Below are positions 33,954 to 34,850 of a DNA stretch of 34,850 nucleotides, one piece after another. The DNA comes from Burkholderia sp. (GTDB taxonomy: Bacteria; Pseudomonadota; Gammaproteobacteria; Burkholderiales; Burkholderiaceae). Under the pieces are notes generated by a model that saw only the letters and a program-made list of their open reading frames with translations, was not told the origin of the DNA and ran no database searches. Position numbers and translations under genes: made by a program. How positions within the stretch are numbered: position 1 is the stretch's first letter; each line of letters starts with the position of its first letter. The stretch is from positions 1 through 34,850 of the forward strand of contig NZ_JAHACR010000015.1 of NCBI RefSeq assembly GCF_018375725.1, in the 5' to 3' direction.

Positions 33954-34850
33954 ATGGTGCGTCCGATGTTTCCGGGCCGCGAACCGGGGCGCATGCGCGT
34001 CCGGGCGTTCGTGCCGCTACTCGTCGCGTCGTTGTCGATGGCCGCAGCCGGTCTCGGCGCAGCAGGCACGGCGCAGGCGGCGATGAATTTCTGTGCGGCG
34101 CCCGCACTGCAATCGAGCGAGACCACGCAGGCCGAGCCGGGCGTGCAGGCGCTGATCCGCGGCGTCGAGGCGCGCCTCGACGAGCAGCCGAAGGCGCTGC
34201 CGCGCGTGCACACCGAGGGCACGCTGCCGCACGAAGGCATCTACGATGCGAGCGTCGAGGCGATGAAGGACATGACCCTGATGCGCGACGCCGCGCTCGC
34301 GTGGCGCGTGACGAACGACAGCCGCTACCTGCAGCTCGTCGACCGGTTCCTGTTCGCGTGGGTCACGACCTATCAGCCGAGCTTCAATCCGATCGACGAA
34401 ACGGGCTTCGACGGCCTGATCCTCGCCTACGACATGACCGCGAGCGCGCTGACCGTGAAGACGCGCAACGCGGCATCGGCGTTCATCGCGAAGCTCGGCG
34501 CCGGCTATGTCGCCCGGGTCGACGCGCAGACGCGCCCGCTGACGGGCATCTGGCGCAACAACTGGCAAAGCCACCGGATCAAGCTGATCGCGCTGTCCGC
34601 GTTCACGCTCGGCGACCGCAGGATGATGAAGGCCGCGCAGCGGCTGTTCGTCGAGCAGCTCGGCAACAACATTGCGCCGGACGGCACGACCTACGATTTC
34701 GAGGAGCGCGACGCATTGCATTACGCGGTGTACGACGTGCAGCCGCTCGTCACGGCGGCGCTCGCCGCGCGCCGCTTCAACCGCAACTGGCTGCGCGAGC
34801 GCGGCGCGAAAGGCGCGACGCTGTCGGCCGCGCTCGACTGGCTGGTGCCG
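33954..34850 (+). CDS. Alginate lyase family protein (3' end outside window)
   Basis: 299 codons open to the window edge. An N-terminal signal peptide (hydrophobic VRAFVPLLVASLSMAAAG, cleavage likely near AQAA, about residue 43) sends it to the periplasm. The mature part looks like an alginate-lyase-type alpha/alpha barrel of the PL5-like Pfam family: DAALAWRVTNDSRYLQLVDR, FDGLILAYDMTAS, then IWRNNWQSHRIKLIAL and DGTTYDFEERDALHY, where Asn, His and Tyr are the sort of residues used in catalysis. It may degrade alginate or another uronate-rich polymer; the actual substrate is unknown. ATG 33954 follows AAGGAG at six bases; an internal ATG at 33993 could serve instead. Confidence 0.85.
   Translation, partial: MVRPMFPGREPGRMRVRAFVPLLVASLSMAAAGLGAAGTAQAAMNFCAAPALQSSETTQAEPGVQALIRGVEARLDEQPKALPRVHTEGTLPHEGIYDASVEAMKDMTLMRDAALAWRVTNDSRYLQLVDRFLFAWVTTYQPSFNPIDETGFDGLILAYDMTASALTVKTRNAASAFIAKLGAGYVARVDAQTRPLTGIWRNNWQSHRIKLIALSAFTLGDRRMMKAAQRLFVEQLGNNIAPDGTTYDFEERDALHYAVYDVQPLVTAALAARRFNRNWLRERGAKGATLSAALDWLVP

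Overview
The window looks like a piece of the main chromosome of a Burkholderia species, most likely of the Burkholderia cepacia complex. It is GC-rich with strong G/C third-position bias. The gene order motAB-cheY-cheA-cheW-mcp-cheR-cheD behind flhDC, followed by fliC-fliD-fliT and a TPR glycosyltransferase, is the arrangement I know from that genus. The species call is inference from gene order and protein similarity, not from a database search.

Layout. Positions 1-8627 (minus strand) hold the motility and chemotaxis operon, read from motA towards cheD; cheD runs off the left edge. A sigma-28 (FliA)-type promoter lies just before motA. The master regulator genes flhD and flhC (8805-9765) lie upstream of it on the same strand. 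A long non-coding stretch follows, holding a pair of 22-bp-spaced direct repeats near flhD and a four-copy ~50-bp tandem repeat that abuts a plus-strand GT4 glycosyltransferase gene (10527-11591). Then come an H-NS family gene, a possible structured RNA ending in a strong plus-strand terminator, a Cof-type HAD phosphatase, a BadF/BcrA-type sugar kinase, tag (3-methyladenine glycosylase) and a stand-alone rpsU.

Positions 15948-18900 hold fliC (a short flagellin with its own FliA promoter), fliD and the chaperone fliT, facing a large TPR/O-GlcNAc-transferase-like gene that is a good candidate for flagellin glycosylation. From about 20.9 to 23.0 kb lie two lipoprotein genes, one CsgG-like and one BamE/SmpA-like. 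Each is preceded by a sigma-28 promoter with the correct 11-nt spacing, so both probably belong to the late flagellar regulon. A tRNA-Arg(CCG) gene closes this segment.

Positions 23.6-28.7 kb hold ordinary chromosomal genes: a membrane-anchored dihaem cytochrome c, a Rep/UvrD helicase, a Gfo/Idh/MocA oxidoreductase and a proline-rich lipoprotein. From 28.77 kb a consensus-like promoter drives a tandem glycine riboswitch and gcvT-gcvH-gcvP, the glycine cleavage system. A near-perfect ~50-bp palindromic repeat pair sits directly before the gcvP start codon. It belongs to the same family as the repeats before the 10527 glycosyltransferase gene. An alginate-lyase-family gene runs off the right edge.

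Most interesting points: (1) a ~50-bp hairpin-forming repeat family found in tandem directly upstream of two unrelated start codons, with conservation continuing into the Shine-Dalgarno region; (2) two uncharacterised lipoprotein genes under FliA-type promoters; (3) a candidate structured RNA between the H-NS and HAD genes.
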